Shown piece after piece: positions 9,213-17,720 of a stretch of 64,000 bases of DNA. The notes below the pieces were generated by a model. The model saw only the letters and a program-made list of their open reading frames with translations. It searched no databases and was not told where the DNA came from. The position numbers were made by a program, and so were the translations under genes. The DNA is from Rothia mucilaginosa (GTDB lineage: Bacteria; Actinomycetota; Actinomycetes; Actinomycetales; Micrococcaceae): positions 2,108,001 to 2,172,000 of the forward strand of contig NZ_CP079822.1 in the NCBI RefSeq assembly GCF_019334805.1. Reading direction: 5' to 3'. The first letter of the stretch is position 1, and every line of letters starts with the position of its first letter.

Positions 9213-10013
9213 ATGACTGAGAACACCCACATTCCTGCATCTCCTTTCCTGCCCAACGCCGGTGTTGGCAAAGTTGCCGTGGTGACCGGCGCCTCCAGCG
9301 GTATTGGCCGCGCCACCGTACAGCAGCTCGTGGCAAGCGGCTGGACCGTCTATGCTCTGGCGCGTCGCACCGACCGACTCTACACCCTCTATGCGGAGAC
9401 GGGTGCTCACCCGGTGACCTGTGACGTGACCGACGAGCATTCCGTGCGCTTCGTTGCCGAGCAGATTCTGGAAGAGCAGGGCACCATTGACGCCCTGGTC
9501 AATATTGCCGGCGGCGCTATTGGCGTGGATAAGGTCGCCGACGGCAAGACGGTTGACTACCTGAAGATGTACCAGATGAACGTGCTCGGCATTCTGCACA
9601 TGGTGCGCGCCTTCGCGGAGGCGCTGCGACTGAACGGGCACGGCACGATCCTGAACCTGACTTCCACCGCAGCGGAACACGGCTACGAGGGCGGCGCCGG
9701 ATACAACGCGGCGAAGTTTGGCGCTCGCGGTCTGACCGAGGCGCTCCGCCTGGAAGAGGCCGAGAACAATATTCGCGTGATTGAGATTTGCCCGGGCATG
9801 GTGCATACCGAGGAGTTCTCCCTGAATCGCCTGGGTTCTAAGGAGGCGGCTGACCGTGTTTATGCCGGAGTTGAGAAGCCTTTGACCGCCGAGGATGTGG
9901 CGCAGACCGTGACCTTTGCTCTGAACGTTCCGCACCACGTGAACCTCGACCGTATTACGATTCGCCCGGTAGCTCAGCCCAGCCAGTTCAAGGTGATTCG
10001 TAAGGAGAGCTAA
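9213..10013 (+). CDS. short-chain dehydrogenase/reductase
   Basis: 266 residues with a Rossmann fold. The nucleotide-binding TGASSGIG (about 27–34), the ARRTDRL segment typical of NADP preference, the structural N in NIAGGAIG, and the catalytic Ser and YNAAK (Tyr-x-x-x-Lys) are all present. It ends in a variable substrate region. It resembles the clan of NADP-dependent serine/3-hydroxy acid dehydrogenases (YdfG-like), but the substrate cannot be assigned. The ATG follows taggattaaaat. It is a single-gene unit closed by a strong terminator. Confidence 0.88.
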   Translation: MTENTHIPASPFLPNAGVGKVAVVTGASSGIGRATVQQLVASGWTVYALARRTDRLYTLYAETGAHPVTCDVTDEHSVRFVAEQILEEQGTIDALVNIAGGAIGVDKVADGKTVDYLKMYQMNVLGILHMVRAFAEALRLNGHGTILNLTSTAAEHGYEGGAGYNAAKFGARGLTEALRLEEAENNIRVIEICPGMVHTEEFSLNRLGSKEAADRVYAGVEKPLTAEDVAQTVTFALNVPHHVNLDRITIRPVAQPSQFKVIRKES

Positions 10014-10055
10014 GCTTTGCGCTCTTGCGCTCGCTGATGCGGGGTTATTGTGCGT

Positions 10056-10100
10056 GCCTCGCCCGCATTCCAGATTCTTGGGATGTGGGCGAGGCTTTTT
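10056..10100 (+). terminator. terminator after dehydrogenase
   Basis: Arms gcctcgcccgcattcc / gggatgtgggcgaggc followed by ttttt. Confidence 0.88.
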
Positions 10101-10575
10101 GTGTGCGCCCGGCTTTTTATGTGTGTGCACGGGAGGCCTGTGGCTTGTGTGGAGCTTTGGTTGGGGTGCCGTACGGGGCGAGAACGGGTGGGGGAGAGGT
10201 ATCAAGGAGTGCTTGATAAAACTATAAAGTGGTACGTGAGACTTTAAGGTTCACCAGGGTGAAATAGTTGGGGTGAAATCATCTATGGAAAGTATTATAT
10301 TTTCTTCAAATGCAATCAAAATGTAGGGTTACCGGTGTTTACATGTCAGTATATGACCACAAAACACCATAATTGGTCTGTAATAACCCTCAACTTGAGG
10401 GGTGGTTTTATAACGATTTCATTACAGTTACTTAAAGCGGGCATTAAGAGGGCAGAAGACTCAGAGTTGGGTGTTAGCCTTTTAGCAGTCACACCCATGT
10501 GTGAATCTGCGCGCCCCTCAAGGACGGAGGCACACCGCGTAGGTTCACCACCGATAATTCAGAGATCGAGGAAAA
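10101..10575. other. promoter and leader region of the first surface-protein gene
   Basis: About 475 bases, AT-rich from 10200 on. It contains taaggtt at 10245 followed by agggtgaaatag, a motif also found before other genes of this cluster. The short direct repeat ggtgaaat occurs twice (about 10258 and 10275). A hairpin ccctcaa-c-ttgaggg (10387–10401) is followed by a T-rich stretch and could act as an attenuator. No gene is seen. The gene's ribosome site is gaggaaaa, directly before 10576. Confidence 0.5.
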
Positions 10576-12411
10576 ATGTCGAAGACTACCCGTCGCGTTT
10601 ACAAGATCGCAGCTGCGGCAGCTTTTACCGCTGGTTCTGTAGCAGCAATCCCGGCAACCTTCGCGGCAGAAGCACCCGCCGATCAGCAGCAGCAGGTTGT
10701 TGATCAGAAGGCATCTTCTCAGACTTCTTCCCTGCCCGGCGGCAACGCAACCGAGACTCCCAAGGCTGAGGCAACCGAAGCTCCTAAGGCTGAAGCTCCT
10801 AAGGCTGAGGCAACTGAAGCACCTAAGGCTGATGCTCCCAAGGCTGAGGCAACCGAAGCTCCTAAGGCTGAAGCACCTAAGGCTGAAGCACCTAAGGCTG
10901 AGGCAACCGAAGCACCTAAGGCTGAGGCAACCGAAGCACCTAAGGCTGAGGCAACCGAAGCACCTAAGGCTGAGGCAACCGAAGCACCTAAGGCTGAGGC
11001 AACCGAGTCTCCTAAGGCTGAAGCGCCGAAGACCGAGGCTCCTAAGGCAGAGACTCCTAAGGCTGAGACTCCTAAGGCTGAAACCCCCAAGGCTGAGACC
11101 CCCGCTCCCGAGGTGAAGCAGGCTAACCCCTTCGTCTCCATCGAGAACGCACGCTTCTCCGGTGATGCGCAGTTCAACACCGTGAGCGTTGTTGGTACCG
11201 GCTTCTACGGCGAGAAGGTCGGCCCCGGCGTCCAGGTCAGCATCTACGCGCTGGATGAGAACCAGCAGATTACCGGTGACGCCATTACCACCGTGTCCGT
11301 GTCTGCGGACCAGATTCAGGATGGCTCCTTCAAGACTTCCTTCACTGTCGAGGCAAGCAAGCTGCCCGCCGGCGCTTCCTACGCTCTGGTTGCTGTGAGC
11401 AACCCTCAGGCTGCTCAGGCTGACCAGAAGCTCGTGGCTCTCTCCTCCTTCAAGGTCACCGAGTCCACCTCTCCCGAGGCACCCAAGAACAAAGAGACCC
11501 CCGCTCCCGTGACCCCGGCACCGGAGACCCCCAAGGCTGACGAGACTCCCGCTCCCGTGACCCCGGCACCGGAGACCCCGAAGGCTGACGAGACCCCGGC
11601 ACCCGAGGCCCCCAAGGAAGAAACTCCTGCTCCGGAAGCACCTAAGACTGAGACCCCCAAGGCTGACGAGACCCCCGCTCCGGAGGCTCCCGCAGCACCC
11701 GAGAACGCAACCCTCACCACCGAGGACGCTTCCCTGAACCCGAACGATCAGTACAACGTCCTGACCTTCAACGGCTCCGGCTTCACCCACGAGTCCGTCG
11801 CTAACGGTGTGCAGATCGCTATCTTCCGCCTGGATGCAAACGGCAACATCACCGGCGACGCTCTGGCAACCCACGACGTACCCGCTTCTGAAATCGTGAA
11901 CGGCACCTTCCGCGTCAAGGTCAGCGTTCTTGCTGAACTGCTGCAGCCCGGTTACGCCTACGCAATGGTGGCAACCAGCGACCCCAACGGCCCGGTACAC
12001 CAGGTTGCAGTCACCACCGCCACCGTGAGCGATGCGAACAACCCCGCACCGACCCTGCCGGCAGCTACCGAGGACGAGAGCACCACCGTTCGCGATAACG
12101 GCGACGGCACCACCAGCGTCTTCACCGCTGAAATGCGCGAAGACGGTTCGGTTGTCGTAACCGAGACCCGCATGCCCTCTTCTCAGGCACCCAAGGCTAA
12201 GGTTGGTAACGCATCCGCTGCTACCTCCTCTAGCTCCAAGGGCCACACTGTAGGCGTCTCCGGCACCAAGGGCTCGGCTCAGGCTTCCTCCTCCTCGAAG
12301 CAGCAGCTGGCACACACCGGTGCTGAGGGTGTTGCAGGTATCGCAGGCGTTGGCGCCGCAGCTCTGATTGCTGGTGCCGCACTGATGCTCCTGCGCCGCC
12401 GCAGCCTCTAA
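10576..12411 (+). CDS. LAHTG-sorted surface protein with APKAEATE repeats
   Basis: 611 residues. Signal peptide 1–30 (SKTTRRVYKIAAAAAF, cleavage probably after TFA). A repeat stalk of roughly 120 residues built on the octad APKAEATE covers about 56–180. Two copies of the cluster's beta-rich domain follow (about 184–282 and 380–478, core GVQVSIYALDENQQITGDA and GVQIAIFRLDANGNITGDA), separated by a PAPETPKADET-repeat linker. The sorting signal LAHTG at 578 is followed by a hydrophobic stretch and RRRSL. LAxTG is the class E sortase motif of actinobacteria, so covalent wall attachment is expected. Adhesion is plausible but not shown by sequence. Confidence 0.9.
   Translation: MSKTTRRVYKIAAAAAFTAGSVAAIPATFAAEAPADQQQQVVDQKASSQTSSLPGGNATETPKAEATEAPKAEAPKAEATEAPKADAPKAEATEAPKAEAPKAEAPKAEATEAPKAEATEAPKAEATEAPKAEATEAPKAEATESPKAEAPKTEAPKAETPKAETPKAETPKAETPAPEVKQANPFVSIENARFSGDAQFNTVSVVGTGFYGEKVGPGVQVSIYALDENQQITGDAITTVSVSADQIQDGSFKTSFTVEASKLPAGASYALVAVSNPQAAQADQKLVALSSFKVTESTSPEAPKNKETPAPVTPAPETPKADETPAPVTPAPETPKADETPAPEAPKEETPAPEAPKTETPKADETPAPEAPAAPENATLTTEDASLNPNDQYNVLTFNGSGFTHESVANGVQIAIFRLDANGNITGDALATHDVPASEIVNGTFRVKVSVLAELLQPGYAYAMVATSDPNGPVHQVAVTTATVSDANNPAPTLPAATEDESTTVRDNGDGTTSVFTAEMREDGSVVVTETRMPSSQAPKAKVGNASAATSSSSKGHTVGVSGTKGSAQASSSSKQQLAHTGAEGVAGIAGVGAAALIAGAALMLLRRRSL
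10750..11105 (+). repeat. in-gene tandem repeats encoding APKAEATE
   Basis: Codes for the stalk of the preceding surface protein. Between about 10890 and 11010 several 24-base units (gctgaggcaaccgaagcacc plus taag) are identical or nearly so, which favours slippage and length change in frame (24 is a multiple of three). Confidence 0.9.
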
Positions 12412-12473
12412 TAGCTCAGCCTCTATAGGCTAGGCTCTGAATATCTGATACTCGCCGTAAGGTGAGTGATTCA

Positions 12474-12514
12474 AGTGCCGTCAATACTCTGAAAAGGGTA
12501 TTGGCGGCACTTTT
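12474..12514 (+). terminator. terminator after first surface gene
   Basis: Arms agtgccgtcaatac / gtattggcggcact followed by tttt, 62 bases past the stop. Confidence 0.85.
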
Positions 12515-13164
12515 GCGTGCTAGCAGTTTTGTGTTGAGCTGTTTTGAAATGGAGGGGGGTGGCAAAGCGTGTGCGGCAAGCTGGGGGAGAGGTGCGGGTG
12601 TTCTCTTTCGTGGTGGAGGTGCGGGGTGGAAGCGCGGGGCGGTGTAACGGAATGATTTTGCTGGGTTATTTGGCGCGCAATTATTGGTACGCATGCTTGT
12701 AATCAATGCGCATGTAAAAGTGGTGTGACCTGCGATTTTTTCACTTAGAAGAAATAAATTAAATGCATGAATGTGCAGAATATTTTTATCTCAAATCCAT
12801 TAAAACTGCATATGCATGCAATAAAACCTTGAGTTTCAAGGGAGAGTTGAAAAATTTTGCCTAGTCCATGCAATTTGAGTGCTCTTGATGATGTTATAGA
12901 GAGTAAAAAATATGCTGTGTGGGTTATTGCACAGGAAAATAGTTGGGACGTAAAGCGTCTTTACAGCAATAACAAGAAAAGTATTGTTAGTGTGGAATTA
13001 CCGATAAATAGAGCGATTCCCTTCGCGGTAACTTCCACCATTACATGAACGTTATGACTAGTCCGTACGTTATAGCGGTCAATCCCGAAGAGACACCCGT
13101 CCAGCTTCGATCCGTGGCACCCTCCGGAGGGTATCGTTCACACTCACAGAAGAAGGTGTGTTTC
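12515..13164. other. long AT-rich upstream region of the second surface gene
   Basis: About 650 bases. From 12650 to 13040 the composition is much more AT-rich than the genes. It holds several atgcat-type palindromes (12771, 12811) and a segment ttgagtttcaagggagagttgaaaaa (split around 12828–12855) that resembles the upstream element of genes at 10576 and 19898. A 63-codon open frame at 12857–13048 has no ribosome site and an atypical composition, and is not called. Confidence 0.45.
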
Positions 13165-15177
13165 ATGCCCGAACCCGCTCACTCAAAAACCCGAGCAACA
13201 GCCGCTATTGCTGCTTCCGTCCTGTCCGCCACCGGTGTTGGTGCTGCGCACGCAGATGTGCAGGTGCAGAATACCGGCGGAATGGCTTCACCGACTGCGG
13301 TGGAACTCGACAATCCTCCCTCCGCTGTAAATGCAACCCCCATCGAAAACGTTGCTACCCAGAACTCCCCGCAGGTGTACGTCGAGCAGGGTGTTGTCAT
13401 TAACCCGGCGCGTTCCCAGAGCATTACCGTCACCGGTGAAGGCTTCACCGGCGGTGCCGTTGAACGTTACGGTGTGGCGGTGTACGTGAGCGAATACCGC
13501 CAGTACCCCCTCTACGCACTGGGTCGCGGCTCCGCAGTGACGATGACCCTCGTGCCCGAACTCGATGTGGACGGTGGCCGCTTCAGCACCCAGTTGACCC
13601 TGCCCGCAGGTACCCTCGACCCCAACCAGCAGTACGTTGTCGCAACTGCCGTGGTTGACCCTGCCAAGGGCTACGCGACGGAGGATCCCTCCTACAACTC
13701 CTCCGCACCGCTGGAGCTGCTGCCCGCAAATACTCAGGATGAGCCGCTCAATGCTCAGATTCTTTCGGGGCAGCTGGAGATCCCGCAGGATAAGAACCTT
13801 GTCGTCTACAAGGTCACCGGTCTGGGTGAGGCGCAGGCCTTTGAAGTGATGACCTACGCCTACGCCCTGGATAGCCAGGGTAACCGCATCCTGCTCGCTG
13901 CCTCTCCCGCGCGTGCCGACGTTGTAAACGGCACCCTCCTGGACGGCATTGAGGTGCCCGGATCCAGGTTGGAAGAAGTGCAGGCTGTTCACGAAGACCT
14001 GCGCTATGTGCTGAGCGTTGAGGTTGCACCCTCTGCCGCTAATGGTTACACCGCCCAGGAAGTTGAGGTTCCCTTCATGAATGGTTGGAATGTACAGCAC
14101 GGCTCCGCTCCGGTTGCCACCGCCGAGCGCGCAATGGCGGAGCAGGCACAGTTCGAGAAGAAGCAGTTCGAAGAGGAGGCGCAGCCCGAGCAGGTCGCCC
14201 AGGCTACCCCGAGTGCGCAGTCTGAGCAGGCTACCTCGAATGCTCAGTCCGCTCAGGCAGTTGCCGCGAGCCCCGTCGAGCAGTTCGACCACGTACTGCC
14301 CGAGAACGACCCGCGCCGCCACTACAGCCTGCCGCGCAACACCGTTTTTGACCGCGTCCACGACACCACCGAAGAACAGACCAACAACACCGCTAACCCC
14401 GTGATGACCGCCCGCCTGCACGTAGAAGAAACCGTAGTTCCCGAAAACGATTCCGCAAAGACCCTGACCCTGCGTGGAGAGGGCTTCACCGGCGTCAGCT
14501 CGGTGCACCTGATGGTTAGCGCTATCGATGAATACGGAGTGGCTACCGGCGGCGTGATTGCGTCGGCTGATGTCTCTGAGATTGACGACTCCGGTGCTTT
14601 CACCGCACAGGTGCAGATTCCCGGCTCGGAGCTCAAGCCCGGCACCACCTACCGTGTGAGTGCTGTGGCGGAGGATGAGCAGGGTACTGTGCGCATGGTC
14701 AATGGTGGCTTTACCGTCGAGCGCGATAGCGTGGATAGCCTGCCCACTACCCCTGAGCAGGATGCGCCCACTGTCGAGGCTCCCGTAGCCGACACTCCCG
14801 CTGTCGAGACTCCCGCGGTCGATGCTTCGGTGCCTACTGAGCCTGCGGCTGATCAGGCTTCTGTTACCGAGCAGAAGGCGGGGGAGAGCGGTGCTGAGCA
14901 GAAGAATGAGGCTCCGGTTGCTACCCAGAACGCCCCTGCTCAGAACGCTTCTGCACAGAAGGGTGATGCCCAGAAGAGCGATGCTCAGAAGGTTGAGGCG
15001 CAGGCATCTGGTGGTCAAAAGGTTGCCGCTGCTACCCAGCCGAAGCGCGAGCAGCTGGCGGCTACCGGCGCCTCCAATATGCTGGTCATTAGCGCAGCTG
15101 GATCGCTGTCGCTGCTTGCTGGTATGCGTTTGAGCCGTCGTCGCCGTAGTGAGATGCGGCTCAGTTCTCGCCGCTAA
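13165..15177 (+). CDS. LAATG-sorted surface protein with three repeat domains
   Basis: 670 residues from the ATG at 13165, chosen because agaaggtg precedes it and a clean signal peptide follows (TRATAAIAASVLSATGVGAAHA, cleavage after AHA). An in-frame upstream start at 13045 would add 40 unlikely residues. Three copies of the cluster domain can be traced (about 71–169, 200–292, 414–515); the first and third have the clear GEGFTG strand and the LP/VPGSxLxxGTxYRVSA end. A Gln/Ala-rich linker lies between copies two and three. A Pro/Thr/Glu then AQKxxAQ-rich stalk leads to LAATG, a hydrophobic segment and RRRR. Probably wall-anchored by class E sortase. Confidence 0.88.
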   Translation: MPEPAHSKTRATAAIAASVLSATGVGAAHADVQVQNTGGMASPTAVELDNPPSAVNATPIENVATQNSPQVYVEQGVVINPARSQSITVTGEGFTGGAVERYGVAVYVSEYRQYPLYALGRGSAVTMTLVPELDVDGGRFSTQLTLPAGTLDPNQQYVVATAVVDPAKGYATEDPSYNSSAPLELLPANTQDEPLNAQILSGQLEIPQDKNLVVYKVTGLGEAQAFEVMTYAYALDSQGNRILLAASPARADVVNGTLLDGIEVPGSRLEEVQAVHEDLRYVLSVEVAPSAANGYTAQEVEVPFMNGWNVQHGSAPVATAERAMAEQAQFEKKQFEEEAQPEQVAQATPSAQSEQATSNAQSAQAVAASPVEQFDHVLPENDPRRHYSLPRNTVFDRVHDTTEEQTNNTANPVMTARLHVEETVVPENDSAKTLTLRGEGFTGVSSVHLMVSAIDEYGVATGGVIASADVSEIDDSGAFTAQVQIPGSELKPGTTYRVSAVAEDEQGTVRMVNGGFTVERDSVDSLPTTPEQDAPTVEAPVADTPAVETPAVDASVPTEPAADQASVTEQKAGESGAEQKNEAPVATQNAPAQNASAQKGDAQKSDAQKVEAQASGGQKVAAATQPKREQLAATGASNMLVISAAGSLSLLAGMRLSRRRRSEMRLSSRR

Positions 15178-15217
15178 AACGGGGCAATTATTGCCCCACT
15201 AGGCAAAACGTGCACAT

Positions 15218-15275
15218 AGATGTAGGGACGTCCGAAATGCAAGATTCGGGCGTCCCTGCATCTTTAACTTTTTCT
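15218..15275 (+). terminator. terminator after second surface gene
   Basis: Arms agatgtagggacgtccgaa / ttcgggcgtccctgcatct followed by ttaacttttt. A second small hairpin ggggcaa-tta-ttgcccc lies just before it at 15181. Confidence 0.82.
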
Positions 15276-15474
15276 AAGGTTATACCTATAATTTAGAGTG
15301 CTGTTATAGACGGTACTATCACTCTTTATCACCTCGTTCACCCGGGGTGAGGAGTCGCTGTGAAGCGCCTCCGGTCACCGATATGAGAGAACCGTTATTC
15401 TGTGCCTACTTCCGACCTTTGGGCGCAGGAGTCACACGACGATTCATCACACTCACTCACGAAAATAGGTGACC

Positions 15475-17280
15475 ATGTTTTCCACGCAGCGAACTGCTCG
15501 CGGCGCGGCGCTAGTAGCGTCCGCAACCCTCGGTTTGGGGGGTGCTCTCGCGCCTGCAACTCTTGCTCCCGCAACTTTCGCGCCTGTTGCCTACGCTCAG
15601 ACTCAGCAGCCTGAAAAGCCTGAACTTCCGCTCGCCGTTGCCACTGATGTGGTTCAGCACAGTATCTCCTTGGTTTTACTGGCTCAGACTGGCGACTACA
15701 CTCTTCTGCAAATCGGCGGTGTAAATTCCCTGGACCAGGTGAAGGTTCGCCTGTCCGCCATCTCCGTTGAAGATGGCGTTGTGGCGACCATGACCGTACC
15801 CGCAGCCCAGATGACTGCCTCAAAGAATGAAGAAGGCAATATTGAGCTGAGCATCCACCAGCGCCTCAACGTTGAGCAGCCGTACATGGTTGAGGTGCAG
15901 AACCTGAGCACCAAGGATGCTATTTCGGTTGAGTTCATGCCTGAACAGGGCGCGACCGTTGACGAGATTCTGGCGAGCCGCCAGAACATTTTCTTCCCTG
16001 ACACCCCAGGCGTTCCCCGTGCTAACCGCGTGGAGGCGAATCCCACCCCCGAGGTGTCCGCAAGCCCGAGCGCATCCCCGAGCGCCGCGAAGGATAGCCC
16101 GCGCCCGACGGTCGCCCCGGCACCTTCTGTGGCACCGTCCGCATCGCAGAAAGTTTCGGCTCGTCCTTCTGCGAGTGCATCTGCTAGCGCCTCGGTGAGT
16201 GTGTCCGCGAGTGAGTCTGCTTCGGCGAGTTCTTCTACCGATGATGCGGCGCCCGCTGAGGTGACCGAGGATCGTCTGCTGGTGCACTCCCGCTCCGATC
16301 GGGCTCCCGCGGAGACCCGTGAGGCGACCCTGGAAATTTCCACCGCAGAGCTGCGCGGATCGGATGAGCTGCAGCCGATTAGCGTGCGCGCTAGGAACGT
16401 TGCGGAGAGTGGCCTGGGCTATGACGTGATGGTCTTTGAAATGCCTGCTGACGGCGGTGCCGTGGGTTCGCCGCTGGCAACCACGCATGTGAGCCCTCAG
16501 CAGGTGACTGATGCTTCTTTCTCTGCTGATTTGAAGGTTCCCGGTACCTCTTTGAATGCGGGTAAGCGCTACCGTGTGGTTGTGGTGGGTGGTAACTCCA
16601 CTGAGGAGCTGCAGCTCATGGCGACCAGTGCTTTTGGTGTGAGCGTGATTCAGCGTGCGGTTCCTGTTGACCCGGCTCCGAAGCCTACGAATACTGTTGT
16701 TCACCCGCAGGTCCCGATGATTTCTGATGCGAACCAGCGTATGAGCCCTTCGGCCCCTTCAGGTCGCGTGGGCTCTTCAGATACCTCTGCGGACGCTCAG
16801 GGTTTGGTGATTGATTCTGTTGCTAAGATTCCCTCGGTGGATAGCGCTCTGGGCTATATTGTGCAGGCGCAGCAGTCGGCGCGTGCGATTACCGCGCAGG
16901 CTCGTAGTTCTGTGGCTGAGACTGCGGTGGTTCCTTCGACGATGGTGATGTCTGGTTATGCAGTGATGTTGCCGGGGCGTACCGTGGTGAACCTGTTGGG
17001 TTACCAGTCTACTGAGGGGGAGACGGTGACTGTTGCTTCGCCTCAGGAGAATGTGGGTGCTGCAGGTTCGGGTAGTTTCTATACGCGTAGCTCGAAGTCG
17101 CGCGGTGATTCTGCCGGTTCGAAGCTGGAGGCGAGTGCTCAGGATAATGGCCCGCTGCCGGAGGGTACCTTGCCGCTGAGTATTGCTCTGCTGGGTTCGG
17201 TTGCCTTTGTGGGTACTGCTGTTGCGGTTAACGTGTATCGTCGCCGCCTTGAGGGTGCTGAGGAGCTGGGTGCCGAGTAG
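15475..17280 (+). CDS. exported surface protein, membrane-tail type, no sorting motif
   Basis: 601 residues from the ATG at 15475; a GTG two codons earlier is possible. Signal peptide with cleavage after AYA (about residue 42). An N-terminal beta region follows (about 55–150), then a long Ser/Ala/Pro low-complexity linker. One clear copy of the cluster domain spans about 284–379 (GYDVMVFEMPADGGAVGSP, then VPGTSLNAGKRYRVVV). A long C-terminal region precedes a membrane segment and YRRR tail. Before that segment the sequence is LPEGTLP, which is not a canonical LPxTG or LAxTG signal. It may be a degenerate signal or a plain membrane anchor. Confidence 0.82.
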   Translation: MFSTQRTARGAALVASATLGLGGALAPATLAPATFAPVAYAQTQQPEKPELPLAVATDVVQHSISLVLLAQTGDYTLLQIGGVNSLDQVKVRLSAISVEDGVVATMTVPAAQMTASKNEEGNIELSIHQRLNVEQPYMVEVQNLSTKDAISVEFMPEQGATVDEILASRQNIFFPDTPGVPRANRVEANPTPEVSASPSASPSAAKDSPRPTVAPAPSVAPSASQKVSARPSASASASASVSVSASESASASSSTDDAAPAEVTEDRLLVHSRSDRAPAETREATLEISTAELRGSDELQPISVRARNVAESGLGYDVMVFEMPADGGAVGSPLATTHVSPQQVTDASFSADLKVPGTSLNAGKRYRVVVVGGNSTEELQLMATSAFGVSVIQRAVPVDPAPKPTNTVVHPQVPMISDANQRMSPSAPSGRVGSSDTSADAQGLVIDSVAKIPSVDSALGYIVQAQQSARAITAQARSSVAETAVVPSTMVMSGYAVMLPGRTVVNLLGYQSTEGETVTVASPQENVGAAGSGSFYTRSSKSRGDSAGSKLEASAQDNGPLPEGTLPLSIALLGSVAFVGTAVAVNVYRRRLEGAEELGAE

Positions 17281-17720
17281 CTCAGCTATTTGTTGCTTAG
17301 CGCTGTGAGGCGTGGCTCTCTGTAGGGGAGTTTGTTGAGTGGGAGGCGTTCTGCTGGATGCGTGCCGTGTGGGTGCGTGTTTGGTGGGGCGCCTTCTGTG
17401 TGCCCGGATGTTTGACTCTATTGCGCGGTGGTCTGGTGCGCTTTGGGGTGGTGTAAAAATCTCTTTTTAGTGCACTCTGGGGAATATATTTTGACATTCG
17501 AATTTTGCGTTATTTATATCTCAGTAAAGTAATTAATTCCCTTTTATTTCGGCAATTACTGCGACATAAGGTTTTAGCACGTGAATGCAATGCAACATTA
17601 AGTGCAATATCCGTGTTAGGCTAGGGTGTAACCGACGTACTGGTGCGCAAATACTTGGATAGAAACACCGGCTTGTGGTGAGCCTTCCCTAGTCCACGCT
17701 TTGCGCCTACATCGATCGAA
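17281..17720. other. intergenic region before third membrane-tail gene's neighbour
   Basis: About 440 bases. The first 180 are GC-rich without a clear terminator. From 17450 it is AT-rich with aattaattccc and ATAAGGTT at 17566, the heptamer taaggtt shared by several genes of the cluster. No gene seen. Confidence 0.45.

Noticed and set aside
10750..11105. Regular repeats that might suggest a CRISPR array
   Set aside because: Units are contiguous without unique spacers, in frame and encode a peptide repeat.
10489..12315. 608-codon open frame on the minus strand opposite the first surface gene
   Set aside because: It mirrors the low-complexity repeats of the plus-strand gene (Leu/Arg/Ser/Cys-rich), has no signal peptide or ribosome site, and similar long antisense frames lie opposite most GC-rich genes here.
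12857..13048. 63-codon AT-rich frame before the second surface gene
   Set aside because: Starts with TTG without a ribosome site and shows no recognisable feature; kept only as part of the intergenic description.
17616..17634. Possible iron box ttaggctagggtgtaacc before the 17721 gene
   Set aside because: Only about half of the consensus positions match, well below the sites accepted at 21656 and 25935.
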